From Aplidium turbinatum (lineage: Eukaryota > Chordata > Ascidiacea > Aplousobranchia > Polyclinidae): a DNA stretch of 64,000 bases. The DNA lies in the NCBI GenBank assembly GCA_918807975.1, contig OU964928.1, positions 16,729,323 to 16,793,322 of the forward strand. Direction: 5' to 3'. Position 1 is the first letter of the stretch; each line of letters starts with the position of its first letter. The notes beneath the pieces are model-generated. The model saw only the letters and a list, made by a program, of their open reading frames with translations, was not told the DNA's origin and searched no databases. The position numbers were made by a program, and so were the translations under genes. Positions 11,262 to 23,050 of the stretch are shown piece by piece.

Positions 11262-11676
11262 TGTTCCGGCGGGTCAATTGCCCTCTTGATCGGAATTGAA
11301 ATTGTGATGAAATTTTGTTGACATTGAATTTGCGTTGCTTCTGTGTCTCGCGTGACGTGGCTTGCCTGGCTGCAAAGAGATTTCACAACCGATTATCGCC
11401 TTTTGCTGCGTGCCGGGAGCCGTTGTTTCTGGACACAGTTTTGCCTGCCTTTGTGTTGAGTTTCTTTTCATTATCGAAAAAAGCAAGCTAGAGAAATGAA
11501 TGTGTACCACGGATTTAAGTTGTCGTGTTAAAGCCATTGTAAGTTTATACAAAATCAAGTTTTTATCCCAACTCGCTCTCAATAAATCAAAAAACAACAT
11601 GAAACAATTGCAAGTATGATTGAGGCAGACCGAGGAGGGATTGTAGGTAGGCAGTGAGCACCTACTCTTGTAACCA
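11262..11676 (+). repeat. 5' LTR of the BEL/Pao element
   Basis: Starts TGTTCCGGCGGG and ends GTAACCA, the usual TG...CA. It contains an AATAAA near 11580 that could serve polyadenylation in the 3' copy. I did not find a clear tRNA primer site just inside it. Confidence 0.95.
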
Positions 11677-12080
11677 AAAATAAAAACTTGATTACCTTTC
11701 GACAACTGAAGTAAAGAAGTTATAAAGTATCTAAATAACGAAAATTGACAGAATTAAAAGAACAAGAACTAACTTAAAGACTAACAAATTTAAACTTCAA
11801 TCAAGGAAGACTTCAGAAGGGGTGGTCAGCACTTCCCTGCAACGAAAGGACTTTAATAAACTTTGATTGTGCTGTAAACTGGAACTCTACTGTAGCCTAA
11901 TTGTGTATATTAATTTGTTTAAATTACTGTATTGTTTGTCAAGAGGCTTGTGTCACCGTAACTCAGCGAGCGGTAAGTCCCTAATTAATGTTGGTTACGC
12001 TGTCCAATTACGTTACGTGTGTCGCTATTACTGTGTGTAGGCTATAGTATACAGTAGTGTAAATTCTTTTAAATTGATAA

Positions 12081-15000
12081 ATGGAAGGTGACGGTGTCCA
12101 TCCGGTGTCTCGTGCGTTTCCCGTTGGCAGTGGGACAGGGGGCGCTGCGTCTGGGGGTGGTGCGGCGGAACACCCGGGCGTTGGGCAGGTGTATCCTCGG
12201 GGGGTTCATGGCAGCCTTACCCATGCTGATTTCACTGCAGAAGCTGTGCTCAGGGACGTCAGACACAAAAAAAGAGAGGTGCTGCAGGGGGTTGGAGAAT
12301 TAAGGAGAGGTCTCTCCATGGTACATGATGAAGCGTTGCTAGAGCGGGCCTTGGTTGATATGGCGGAGTTAGAGGGCAACTTTGGAGAACTGTTAGAACT
12401 TGCGAATAAACTAAAGGATAGCACTATGATATCTGAAGCTACAGAACAGGTCAGGTTAGAGATTGAGGAATTGAGACGTACTATAAAACAGAAGCAAATC
12501 TCCAAGGTAGATACAAAATTAGGTACAATAAAAGGAAAATCAACCACCAGTGCCTCGAGTAGTCGCTCGCGCCGTTCAAAAAAAGAAGAAGAGATTGAAA
12601 TCCGGCTCGAAATGGAGAAGTTGCGGTGGGAAAAACAGATGCGGGTGAACAGAGCCAAAGCCGAAGCAGAGGAAGCCGAAGCCAGAGCCGAAATTGAAAT
12701 GCAGATCAAGGCAGCTGAACTGAGAGCAAGGCAAAGTAAGCTTGAATTGTTTTCACAATGTGGATCGGACCAAGGGTCGGAGCGCGGGCAACGACGGCCT
12801 ACGGCCAGTAGTCTCGGAGTCACCGACTACATCCCTACAGCGATAGAAAAGGTCCAGAGGTGGGACGCTGACATTGTCAATCCGCCTGGGAGATCCCATG
12901 ACATTCATGGGGCCGCTAGCATAGATGCCCAACCTAAACAGAGCAAGGCTAAACAGGAGAATTTAATGGAACCGCCACATAGAGAAACTCCCCTAAGAAA
13001 GCTCTTTCCAGGGAACGCCCTCACAAACAAGTATAAAACGTGGACTAAAGATAATGTTTTGACAAAACCGCCCGGGGAGACCCATGGGGCCGCTAAAAGA
13101 GAACCTCATTATGATTATCAACGTGATTTTTATAGAGAGAAGGTTGTGAAATTGTCACAAACATGCCCCTTAACTGTAAGGAAAGATCTTAAAAGTGAGA
13201 GATGTAATATACCACTAGTTAAAGATGATGGCCGTGAAACTAGACATGTTATGACATCCCCGCCAGGGCTTAATGCAAACAGAGGCGCTGAGGATCAACA
13301 AAACTGGTTCTATAAATATCATAATTGTCGCACTTTCTATGACAGGGCCGCATTGATCAACTATGATGGCAACAACATGCCATTTATATTTTTTAAAAAC
13401 CGTATCGAATCACTAATGGAGAGTTGCCCATTTGAGGGAAATCGGCTGACTTTGCTACAGGCAGCCTGCGTACGTAGCGCCGCGCAAACCATTTCAAACT
13501 TAACATCGGATACTTCTGGTTGGAGCGAAAAGGAAAGGATCGATATGTCGCTGGATCGCTTGTCGCAGCGCTTTGGCGTTAGAGGCGGATTTCTCGCGGA
13601 GCCGGAGATTCGGCGGATACGGCATGGCAATAAATTATCTGGGATGTCATCATCCTCAATAAAGGAATTCAAAGACGAGCTGGCTCAGTGTACCCTCTTC
13701 GCTAGAGCGTATAACCAGCGTCATCAGCTAGAAGGACGTTTTGTACTAGACTTGGCAGGTCGATTACCTGGATATGCGAAGAAAGACTTTTTGTACTATC
13801 TGAAAGAGCAATATGGTAGCACCGAGGAACCAAGCTTCCAAAGCCTAATGGATTTCGTAAATTGCGAAGAGACGTGTCGCTCTACGGACTTCGCCATACG
13901 CTTAATGGAGGAAGTCGTTGCTAGAAAAGATACAAAACGGTCGGCAAGTGATAATCACATTATGCGTATTCGTCAAACCTCAGCACAGCCTGTCAGAAAT
14001 GTCACCCAAGGTAGCAGTCGCGGGTCTGGCTTTAGTTCTGGGAGCCGAGAAGACACGTTTGGTAGCCGCTCTTTTGAGGGTACGAGGAAGGACATACTTT
14101 GTATCTATTGTGAGAGTAGGAATAAGCAAGAGCGTCACAGACTACCCAATTGTCCCGAGTTCCTAAACTTGACGCCGTCGCGACGCCGGGATGTTATCGC
14201 CACGACTGGTCGTTGTCTAAACTGCCTACGTCTAGGACACCAAGCAAAAAACTGCACCCAATCATGTAATTGTAGGCGCTGCGGCGAAGATTTCCGATTT
14301 AAGCACTATTATCTACTGCACGACGCTTATGTGAGTCCTCAAGGAACATCGGGCAATGGCAATGGTCTTAGAACGGCACCTGCCGTCACTAATCGTAGTG
14401 TAAGCATCGCTCATAAGAGGGCAGTGTTTAATCGTGTCACGGCTGTGCGGGTCATAAACCCATCTAATGGAGAGACCACTCTGGTTTACTGTCAACACGA
14501 CCCAGGCTCGCAGCTCACATTTGTTTCAAGCCGATTGGTTAAAGAATTGTATCTAAAAGCCGCGGATAATGTCTCTTTCCGCATGGACACTCTAGCAGGC
14601 AAACAAGAGATACACTCTGATCTGGTTAAATTTAATATCCAATCCTTAGTTACTGACGAACTGTATGGTGATGTGGAAGCAGTGGTATACGCACCTTGGA
14701 GTGACCATGTCGAAACATTGCCGCAGCATCAAGACTTAAATAGGTTTTCACATTTCGATAATGTTGAATTGATTTCGTTACCTAACAAAATGTCGGTCGA
14801 TATTCTAATCGGGAATGACCATGCTTACTTGATGCGAGTATTAGAAGAACGGGTTGGCATGACTCGGGAAGAGCCCCATGCTATTTTAACCCCACTGGGC
14901 TGGCTGGCTAGTGGAGGTCGAGGTTCTATGATCTCTGGTGATTCTAAAGTACGTCGTGTTGCCATTAATGGTAACGTCGCTGAGGAGTCACTTAGTCTTG

Positions 15001-18000
15001 ACAGTTTTGATGCGCAGGAGATTGAAATCAGTCGCTTAAAACAGGTAATAAAGGATTTAACCCTAACAGATGAAACGATAGAACTGTCCCGCAATGATGT
15101 CATAGCACAAAAATTTGTTGAGACGCAAATGAAAGTTGAAGATGGGAGATTTGAAATGCCCGTACCGTTAAAAACCGACTTTGAATTACCGGATAACCAC
15201 TCTTTGGCTCTTGACCGTGTTCTGAGCTTACGACGAAAGGCTTTAAAGCAATCTGATGTTCGAATATTCTTAGTAGACACGATGACTGAAATGCAGTCCA
15301 GTGAGTACATTGAGCCGGTAAAAGACGACGACTCATCGGCATGTGTGTGGTACTTACCATATTTTGTGACATCCCAAGCAAAAAAGCGAGTGGTATATGA
15401 CGGCAAATCTGAGTTTAAGGGTAGGTGTGTTAATGATGTGATTTTGTCGGGCCCAGACATATTAAACCCTTTAACACAAGTTCTGGCTCGCTTTAGATTG
15501 GGAAAGTTTGGCCTAATGGCAGACCTAACCAAGTGCTTCTTCCAGATTCAATTACCAATGGAACAACGCGACTTGTTCCGTTTGCTATGGTTTGAGAATA
15601 ATGATATCGAAAAGGGCAAAGTAATTCCGTTTAGATTCTGTGTACACCCTTGGGGAATTAAAAGCAGTCCATACATCGCCTGCTTAGCTATTCAAAAAAT
15701 GATTGAACAAAACCCCACTGGAGCCAGTGACCTGACCCTGAGTACCATTCGAAAAAATATGTATATGGACGATCTGATATTCTCTGGAAATAGCCTTGAT
15801 GAGGTCACTGAGATTGCAAAAGAAGCCATTGACTTGTTCGATAGCCGAGGCTTTAGTTTGGTGAAATGGAGTGCCAACAAAAGGGCGTTGGATGTTTTGT
15901 CCAACTTCAAAAAGGAGATGTTAGCTTCTTCCTTTCGCGATATCGACCTCAAAAAAGACGACACAGACTTACCAGTAGCAAAAACTCTAGGTTGTGTGTG
16001 GCAAACCGAGTCAGATTCATTCTTCATTAAGTGCTCTCTCCGACCCTTAGAGAAGTACACACGTCGCTCAATGTTAAGCCAACTTGGCCAAAACTTCGAT
16101 CCACTAGGGTTCGGCGCTCCATTCTTCCTAAAAGCTAGGTTAATTCTGCAGCGTTTAGCTATTGAAGGTCTTGATTGGGACACCGAAGTGCCACCCGACT
16201 ACATAAAAGAATGGAAGTCGTGGCTTCATTCTTTAGATTTGCTGAAAGAATTTTCTATACCTAGATGGTATTTTGTAAACACCGAGCCGTGTTGCGCAGA
16301 TGATATCGTATATCAGTTACATGGATTCAGTGATGCTTCCAATCACTCCTTTGCTTCCGTGGTGTATATACGTAGGCTGTGTAAGGGAGTCCCTTGTGTA
16401 TCCTTCGTTTTTGGCAAAAGTAGGGTTGTCCTCAAGCATCAAAGTGCATGGCCGATTGCCAGAAAGGAGCTTGTAGCCGCGCTTAATACTACGGAGCTGT
16501 TAAACCAAGCAGCTAACGCACTACACCTGCCTGATCTTAGAAAACATTTCTGGTGTGACTCGAATACTGTCCTTCAGTGGATCAGAAACCCTGATTTACG
16601 ATTATGCAAGTTTGTTACTCGTAGGTTAAATCGTATTTTACTCTTGTCAGAGGTGAGCGAATGGCATTACTGTCCGACACATCTCAACTCTGCAGACGTT
16701 GGAACCAGACCGAACGCCATCACCAAAACAGGTTCCAGAGAGATGTGGTTGAGCGGTCCATCTTTTCTCATGCAGGAAGGCGAGGTCCCAACGGTGAATG
16801 GAGCAGATGCTGCTATTCGTAAAATGGAACTGTCACCGGAGATGACGGTAAGAGAAAATGCAACTGGCTCCATTAGCAAGATGATCGAAACCGCACCTAC
16901 GTTGTACGTGTTGAAAAAGAGAGCCGCCTATCTTGTAGCTTTCACGGAGTTCATTGTATCCAAATGCAAGAAACATGGGTATGTAAAACCAAAGTTAAAT
17001 GCATCTTATCTAGAGGACGCTTTAAATAGGGTTGTTTCCTACGTACAGAAAGTAGTGTATAGAGATTTGTTAAGTTGTGACGGTCTGCCAGAGTCGATCG
17101 ATGTGGTAACAAAACGTCTTGCTTCGAGCGAAGCTGGCGCTGATAAACAGTGTCTGAAGGAGTTGCGCTCGCTAAAAAAGTATCGTCCTTGTGTGGACAC
17201 ACGAGGGAGACTTCGTATTGAAGGTCGTTTGAGTAAGTCTCCCGAAATAACTGTCGATGCGAAGCATCCTCTTATTTTGCCTTCGAGGCACGCATTGACA
17301 CGGCTAGTTGTCCTTGACGCTCATTGTGATAGCTATCACTGTGGTGTGCAACAGACACTGTTATCTACTCGCCAACGTTTTTGGATTGCAAATGGTAATT
17401 CCTCGGTGAAACATTATTTGCATGACTGCACTCCATGTGCCTTAGAGAAAGCAAAGCCGATCAGGCAGCTTATGTCGGATTTACCATTACCACGAACCAC
17501 GGCCTATAACAAACCCTTCTTCAACAGTGGCGTAGATTATTTTGGTCCAATGACGTTTGTGGAGGGAAGAAGCCAAAAGAAAGCATGGGGATTGTTATTT
17601 ACCTGCCTTGCGAGTAGAGCAATCCATGTGGAACTTGTGACGTCACTATCTTACAGTGAATTTGTTTTAGCATTTACCAGATTTGTAGACTTGCGTGGAT
17701 CTATACGTAACATGTACTCAGATAACGGGACCACATTTCAAGCAGCATCTAAAAGACTACCAGAAATTCTGGAGTCTTCTGAAATTCAAACTTCTTTGCG
17801 AAAAAAGGGAATTAACTGGGAGTTCATTCCTCCGTATGCCCCGGCCCAGGGAGGGGCCTGGGAAGCAATGGTCAAGCAATTCAAAATTGCCTTTTCCCAC
17901 GTTATTGGGAACTCATCACGGAAACCCAACTTTGTTGAACTTCTTACATTTACGGGTAGTGCCACAAGAATAGTCAACGAAAGACCTTTAGTTCCTGTCT

Positions 18001-18446
18001 GTGATGACCCTAAGGATTCTACTGTTATCACCCCAGCCGCACTCCTTAACCCCTTCTTGAGCCCATTTTCATCAGTAGGAAATCCTCATGACCGAGATGA
18101 GTTACGGAGAGACTATAGGTATAACCTGGCTCTATCTCACAGTTTCTGGGAGAAATGGATCTCTTTCTATTTACCTTCCCTGCAGGGTAGAAAAAAGTGG
18201 GCCAGTTTGGTGGAAAACCTACAGCCTGGCCAATTAGTGGTGGTTGGTTCTCCAGAAGATATAACTAAGAGAGGGAGGTACCGTCTGGGGAGAGTCCATG
18301 AGATCATTCCCCAAATTAGGAAAGGAAAACCGATTGTCCGGCGCGCCAGGGTGGCAGTCTCAGTGGTGGATGAGGCATCGGGTGAGGTCAAAGTGGATCT
18401 GGTCCTAAGGGATATATCGTGCGTTGCTCCTGTGGGGGGTGCTTGA
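12081..18446 (+). CDS. Gag-Pol polyprotein, BEL/Pao family (2121 aa)
   Basis: Single polyprotein that forms the particle and copies and integrates the element. In order: N-terminal charged coiled-coil part (about 50-220, EAEEAEARAE type); Gag core about 430-600; CCHC knuckle CLNCLRLGHQAKNC at 712-725; aspartic protease with DPGSQ around D807; reverse transcriptase with YMDD at 1228-1231; RNase H-like region with FSDAS and CDSNTVLQW; HHCC zinc domain before the integrase; integrase core with D1819, D1881 and E1928; C-terminal DUF5641-like part (WEKW...LQPGQLVVV). The length is normal for the family. The ATG at 12081 opens the frame; overlapping frames are shadows. Gag and Pol are fused with no stop between. 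Confidence 0.96.
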   Translation: MEGDGVHPVSRAFPVGSGTGGAASGGGAAEHPGVGQVYPRGVHGSLTHADFTAEAVLRDVRHKKREVLQGVGELRRGLSMVHDEALLERALVDMAELEGNFGELLELANKLKDSTMISEATEQVRLEIEELRRTIKQKQISKVDTKLGTIKGKSTTSASSSRSRRSKKEEEIEIRLEMEKLRWEKQMRVNRAKAEAEEAEARAEIEMQIKAAELRARQSKLELFSQCGSDQGSERGQRRPTASSLGVTDYIPTAIEKVQRWDADIVNPPGRSHDIHGAASIDAQPKQSKAKQENLMEPPHRETPLRKLFPGNALTNKYKTWTKDNVLTKPPGETHGAAKREPHYDYQRDFYREKVVKLSQTCPLTVRKDLKSERCNIPLVKDDGRETRHVMTSPPGLNANRGAEDQQNWFYKYHNCRTFYDRAALINYDGNNMPFIFFKNRIESLMESCPFEGNRLTLLQAACVRSAAQTISNLTSDTSGWSEKERIDMSLDRLSQRFGVRGGFLAEPEIRRIRHGNKLSGMSSSSIKEFKDELAQCTLFARAYNQRHQLEGRFVLDLAGRLPGYAKKDFLYYLKEQYGSTEEPSFQSLMDFVNCEETCRSTDFAIRLMEEVVARKDTKRSASDNHIMRIRQTSAQPVRNVTQGSSRGSGFSSGSREDTFGSRSFEGTRKDILCIYCESRNKQERHRLPNCPEFLNLTPSRRRDVIATTGRCLNCLRLGHQAKNCTQSCNCRRCGEDFRFKHYYLLHDAYVSPQGTSGNGNGLRTAPAVTNRSVSIAHKRAVFNRVTAVRVINPSNGETTLVYCQHDPGSQLTFVSSRLVKELYLKAADNVSFRMDTLAGKQEIHSDLVKFNIQSLVTDELYGDVEAVVYAPWSDHVETLPQHQDLNRFSHFDNVELISLPNKMSVDILIGNDHAYLMRVLEERVGMTREEPHAILTPLGWLASGGRGSMISGDSKVRRVAINGNVAEESLSLDSFDAQEIEISRLKQVIKDLTLTDETIELSRNDVIAQKFVETQMKVEDGRFEMPVPLKTDFELPDNHSLALDRVLSLRRKALKQSDVRIFLVDTMTEMQSSEYIEPVKDDDSSACVWYLPYFVTSQAKKRVVYDGKSEFKGRCVNDVILSGPDILNPLTQVLARFRLGKFGLMADLTKCFFQIQLPMEQRDLFRLLWFENNDIEKGKVIPFRFCVHPWGIKSSPYIACLAIQKMIEQNPTGASDLTLSTIRKNMYMDDLIFSGNSLDEVTEIAKEAIDLFDSRGFSLVKWSANKRALDVLSNFKKEMLASSFRDIDLKKDDTDLPVAKTLGCVWQTESDSFFIKCSLRPLEKYTRRSMLSQLGQNFDPLGFGAPFFLKARLILQRLAIEGLDWDTEVPPDYIKEWKSWLHSLDLLKEFSIPRWYFVNTEPCCADDIVYQLHGFSDASNHSFASVVYIRRLCKGVPCVSFVFGKSRVVLKHQSAWPIARKELVAALNTTELLNQAANALHLPDLRKHFWCDSNTVLQWIRNPDLRLCKFVTRRLNRILLLSEVSEWHYCPTHLNSADVGTRPNAITKTGSREMWLSGPSFLMQEGEVPTVNGADAAIRKMELSPEMTVRENATGSISKMIETAPTLYVLKKRAAYLVAFTEFIVSKCKKHGYVKPKLNASYLEDALNRVVSYVQKVVYRDLLSCDGLPESIDVVTKRLASSEAGADKQCLKELRSLKKYRPCVDTRGRLRIEGRLSKSPEITVDAKHPLILPSRHALTRLVVLDAHCDSYHCGVQQTLLSTRQRFWIANGNSSVKHYLHDCTPCALEKAKPIRQLMSDLPLPRTTAYNKPFFNSGVDYFGPMTFVEGRSQKKAWGLLFTCLASRAIHVELVTSLSYSEFVLAFTRFVDLRGSIRNMYSDNGTTFQAASKRLPEILESSEIQTSLRKKGINWEFIPPYAPAQGGAWEAMVKQFKIAFSHVIGNSSRKPNFVELLTFTGSATRIVNERPLVPVCDDPKDSTVITPAALLNPFLSPFSSVGNPHDRDELRRDYRYNLALSHSFWEKWISFYLPSLQGRKKWASLVENLQPGQLVVVGSPEDITKRGRYRLGRVHEIIPQIRKGKPIVRRARVAVSVVDEASGEVKVDLVLRDISCVAPVGGA

Positions 18447-19069
18447 CTGCGTTCTGGACCCGGCCCCGCCCTGGTCTGTTGTTAGCGGGTGTCGTGGAGA
18501 CATCTGTACCACCCTTGCCTTTCATTTAAATTTGTAGTGTATTGTAGATATGTAACGCGCAAATCTGTTTTTAACCTGCGTATCTCTATGTGTCATCCGC
18601 AGGGCCCCAATATGCGTAACTCAACAACATGTCCTAGTAACGTATGCTCTACAGCGCTCTCAGTGATCGGCCTCATTATAAGTAGCTAGTTAGTTACTGT
18701 GTAATAAATTTGATTTGTTTGCTATTGTGTGTTTCATGAAAATAATGTAAATACTAATCGTGTAAGTATTCGCCAGCGTTCTCAGTGATTTGCGTCATCA
18801 TAAGTGGCTAGTTAGTTACTGTGTAGTGCCTTTGATTTGTTTGCTACTGTGTGTGTCTCATGAAACTAACGTAGATATTAATCGTTAATTGTGTAAGTAT
18901 TCGCCAGGCCATTTTGGCCAGGGTATCCCAGTGCCTTGCACTGCTAAAAAAGGATAGTCACCGTTTCTGTGTAGCTTGATGTACATACTTTCTGTGTATT
19001 GCATTTCGGGAATTGACCCTTCTACTTCAACTTTTGTTTGTAATTATGTGCCATAATTAGGGGCCGCAA

Positions 19070-19484
19070 TGTTCCGGCGGGTCAATTGCCCTCTTGATCG
19101 GAATTGAAATTGTGATGAAATTTTGTTGACATTGAATTTGCGTTGCTTCTGTGTCTCGCGTGACGTGGCTTGCCTGGCTGCAAAGAGATTTCACAACCGA
19201 TTATCGCCTTTTGCTGCGTGCCGGGAGCCGTTGTTTCTGGACACAGTTTTGCCTGCCTTTGTGTTGAGTTTCTTTTCATTATCGAAAAAAGCAAGCTAGA
19301 GAAATGAATGTGTACCACGGATTTAAGTTGTCGTGTTAAAGCCATTGTAAGTTTATACAAAATCAAGTTTTTATCCCAACTCGCTCTCAATAAATCAAAA
19401 AACAACATGAAACAATTGCAAGTATGATTGAGGCAGACCGAGGAGGGATTGTAGGTAGGCAGTGAGCACCTACTCTTGTAACCA
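19070..19484 (+). repeat. 3' LTR of the BEL/Pao element
   Basis: Same 415 bp as the 5' LTR at a constant offset of 7808, so no indel separates them. Preceded by the purine-rich run AATTAGGGGCCGCAA, the likely plus-strand primer. Followed by the duplicated ctaag. Confidence 0.95.
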
Positions 19485-19489
19485 CTAAG

Positions 19490-20082
19490 CTACAGCCTTT
19501 GCTGCGTAGCGATATAAGCTTCCATTGGTACCAACTACAGGCTTTTTATATCATCAATCGTTTTCAAGACACAATCATTTTTGTTGTTTTGTTGACTGTT
19601 TTTATGTGGTTATGATCTGTGTCTGTCAGCATTATTATGTTGTTAATCAGGATCCTATTTAGTTGAGGAAATGAATGGACATGTGGGAGTGTGAAATCTC
19701 ACAGCTTTGATTTCTCATCTCAGTTTTGGTTTTATTTCAGTCTGTTAAATTCAAAATAGTTTCATTAGAAATTAATGTTCAGTGTTTCTTATGGACGTTT
19801 TTAAACTGATTTTTGTGTTTAATGAACTGATCCTTGATGTGAAGTTAACATCTACTGAAAGAGTACCACTGCATAATTTGCTACTTAGACTACAGCTATT
19901 TCAGATCAAACAAAAAAACTGATTATCTCAAAAAGTAACAATGATATAAAAAATAAACTGGATTTTGAACTCAGTCACATTTATGGTTACTCACAAGTGG
20001 CACAGATCCCAGCAAAATATGTTTTTGCCAGCGACCAACAGTCAACACCCGTGCGAAAACAATTGAAATTACCCATTCTTTT
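19490..20082. other. No gene seen
   Basis: AT-rich unique-looking DNA downstream of the BEL/Pao insertion; no ORF with splice borders recognised. Confidence 0.5.
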
Positions 20083-20412
20083 GATCGATTGATTGTGGGA
20101 ATCTTTATCCTCGGACTAAAAAAGCATTTTTGAAAACTCAATCTTGGTAGTTTCGCATACTTTCAGAGGGCTTGAATCGCTGACACTGACCCGGTTACCA
20201 ACTTTGATAAAACAAAGTTTTTGCTTGTTGTTTGTAAATTAGTCCATCCACTAGCTAGTGCCGCTGAATAGATTGGATAGCCTCGTTGTCCTTGAAATGC
20301 GTTTCTCAAACGCACACCCCGAGAGTCGAACCAGCATTACTTGATCTTAAAGCTTCTTTGTTTATAAAATAAAAGTCAGGCACTTAACCAATTGAGCTAT
20401 CTGGGCAGGTAG
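20083..20412 (-). mobile_element. tRNA-derived SINE
   Basis: On the minus strand the head contains an A box TAGCTCAATTGG and a B box GGTTCGACTCT, with a degenerate anticodon region, so it is not a functional tRNA. The tail reads AAGTATGCGAAACTACCAAG then GTCCGAGGATAAAGATTC and ends in ATCAATCGATC repeats. Head-body-tail order fits a full-length copy. The tail is shared with 57124-57502 and 60124-60202. Confidence 0.75.
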
Positions 20413-23050
20413 ATATGGGCCAGTGTGTTTCCTTCCAACACAGTTGTTGCAAGCAACACCCCTAACAATTACGCCATATAACAACACAAAACTGTGCAAG
20501 TGCATCCACAGTGAGCTAGAAATGGATTTATCTTTTGCTTTGGAAACTGGCGAAATGTTTGGTGTCTAAGCAGGTTTAATCTACTGTGCAGTTTCAATCA
20601 ACCAAGTCATCAAAAATAGCCAACACTTTCGCTGAAAATAATTTTCAAAGCTCTTTACGTAAACTACACTGTTAAAAGTTGACTCTTAAATGGTTAAGTG
20701 TAAATATTAGGGTGGGTCGCGAAATGGACTTTTTCACCAAATCGAAAACCTCAAATGGTTATTTGAAAATAGGCCCAAAAAAACACTCCATGCCAAATCT
20801 GAGCTCATTTGGTCTAGGAATGGCTTGCGAAAATGCATTTGAAATTTCCCAAAAATCCTGATTTTTCGGGAAAAATGCCATTTACCATTTTTTCTCCAGA
20901 ACTTGAAAAAAAAAATTCTGTCACACTATATTGATGAAATGCATGCCATTATACAATTTAGATGTCATTGTACTCCTTTAAAGGCCAATTCAACTAGGAT
21001 TATGTCTCAAAACTACTTGTTTGAAAATGTGAAAAAAACGCCAAGTATGCATGATGACGAATACAATTGAAATAACGTGTATTGTATACTGCAGTGTATT
21101 ATACTGTATACTAGTGTGTATAGGCTAAAAGTAATTGATAAAATGCTTTATTGCAGCACACATTTAAAGCATTTTCTCAATTGTTCGAAGTTTTGTACCA
21201 TTCAAGCTGAAGTACATAGAAACATATTATGCAAAAGCATCTATGAAAACAGTTCGGCTGCAGTCAGTCAATTCATTCATCAATGGTTGCTCCATCATAA
21301 CTGACACTTTGGTGCACAAATGAAATGAAATCCTTCTTCAAATCAGATATTGGATGACTGGCTTTTGAATTAAGCTTCGACAGAATTTGGCCCTCCCTAG
21401 TGCCTCAAGGTTGGCCTTCACATTACCAACACGACCATGTTCACTAACGTACAACCGGCAAACTCTGGAGGCCAAAGTCAACCATCGAGCATGGTTTAAG
21501 GGGCAGATATTGATGCTCTCTAGTCGGGCTGGTACAGATCCATTTCGAATAGCTGCACAAACATCATACAGATACCGTTGATCATCCGATAAATCATAGA
21601 CAATCTCTTGAGGTAGTTCTCGGATAGGTGGGGCATTCTCGATTGGTTGGAAATTGATATCGATAGGTAGGTATTCAGCAGACGTACAAAGCTGCCCAAT
21701 AGGTCCTTTGAATGACCTATTGACCTATCACTGGTAGTTTCTCAATCAAGTTTGATAAAAAGATGCCGGAATGGCAACTCATTCATGTGCAGCATACATA
21801 TCAGCCAGACAAGCCGATGGTCCAAATGATTTTCTTATAATAAATGCGATAACCCCGCCATGCATTCCAACATTAACATTTGTTGAGTCACATCCGATGA
21901 ACTTCAAACTGGTCAGCCAATTTTTTTCTTTTAGGGCAGCCGATAAGAATTGCTGAATGTCCTTACTCTGTCCGCTTTGAGGAGTGAAGTGAGTTAGGTA
22001 CCTGCCACCAGGCTGTTTCACTACAGAATAATGTTCTTCTTTGGCCACGTGCTTGCCGCTGCTTCCTGGTCGTGGAACAAGTGTTTGATCTTTACGGCCA
22101 TCAAAATAAACATCCTGGACCAAAGCCGGGCACACTGCGATGGAATTGCAATCCACATTTTCATTTCTAAGATATTCCTTATCTCTTTGGATTTTACTCT
22201 TATCAATTATTTGTGAAGTATCATCTTCCGTAACGATGCCGATATCAACTAAGAGAGCGGTACGTATCACTGCTGTTGCTCGAATGGACACACCATATCT
22301 TTCAGTTTTGCGTAGCCTACAGTATTTTCAAAAATCTTCTTTTGTGAAGCCAATCGAGAACTTGATACGTTTTCGACATTGACAGTTCTGGCATATCAGC
22401 AACAACATCCCTAAATGAAGACGTAACAGAGGAAACAATTGACGACGAGTCATCGGTATCATCAGTATTAGTAGAGTCTCCCTGAATGTCACTGGCAAAT
22501 GTGCTGCAATGTGCAGCTGCGGATCTAGATCCTTTCTTTGCTTGTTTCCGTACTTGCTCTCTTAGTGCTGCAGTTCCAGTTGGATCGACACTTTGAAGTT
22601 GAGAACTTGAGCGACCACTACCCCTTAACCGCTGATCCCACACAAAATGCAGATCAATCAATGGTATTTGATCCTCTTTTGTGCACTTGCATTTGATATG
22701 AGCTTTCATATCACATCCACAATTGTGTCCTTTTGAAGTAAAGTTAGTCCGTTTTTTCTTGGTGAGATCATAGATATCTTATATATAGATATGCAACTCA
22801 GTGGTGCGTAACGATGTTTGAAGGCTAACAGCGTAGCTATGGCTGTATGCATTGACTTCAAACTTGGCACAGCAAAACAACTTTATTTTTAATATATTTT
22901 TTTGGTTTTTGTTTAAATAAAACTTTCTTCGTTTTCAAGTTGACGTATGGATTGCTTGTGATGACGTCACATTCTCGTTCCGCATGGACTGCTTTATGGA
23001 GATTCTGGCGATTGAAAACAAATCACAGTCACAGAGGGTACCTCTAAATA

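Larger units (their letters stand above)
11262..19484 (+). mobile_element. BEL/Pao LTR retrotransposon, looks whole
   Basis: 8.2-kb element: 415-bp LTR, 5' leader of about 400 bp, one long gag-pol ORF, short 3' region, 415-bp LTR. The two LTRs match base for base as far as I can read. The 5-bp duplication ctaag flanks it (11257-11261 and 19485-19489), as expected for the family. Identical LTRs, a clean duplication and an uninterrupted ORF mean the insertion is recent. No envelope gene is seen. Confidence 0.97.

Noticed and set aside
11677-11720. Primer-binding site of the BEL/Pao element
   Set aside because: No stretch complementary to a tRNA 3' end that I recognise follows the LTR.
20320-20410. 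tRNA gene with A and B boxes on the minus strand
   Set aside because: The T stem and acceptor do not pair and the anticodon arm is degenerate; it continues into the tail shared with other SINEs, so it is a SINE head.
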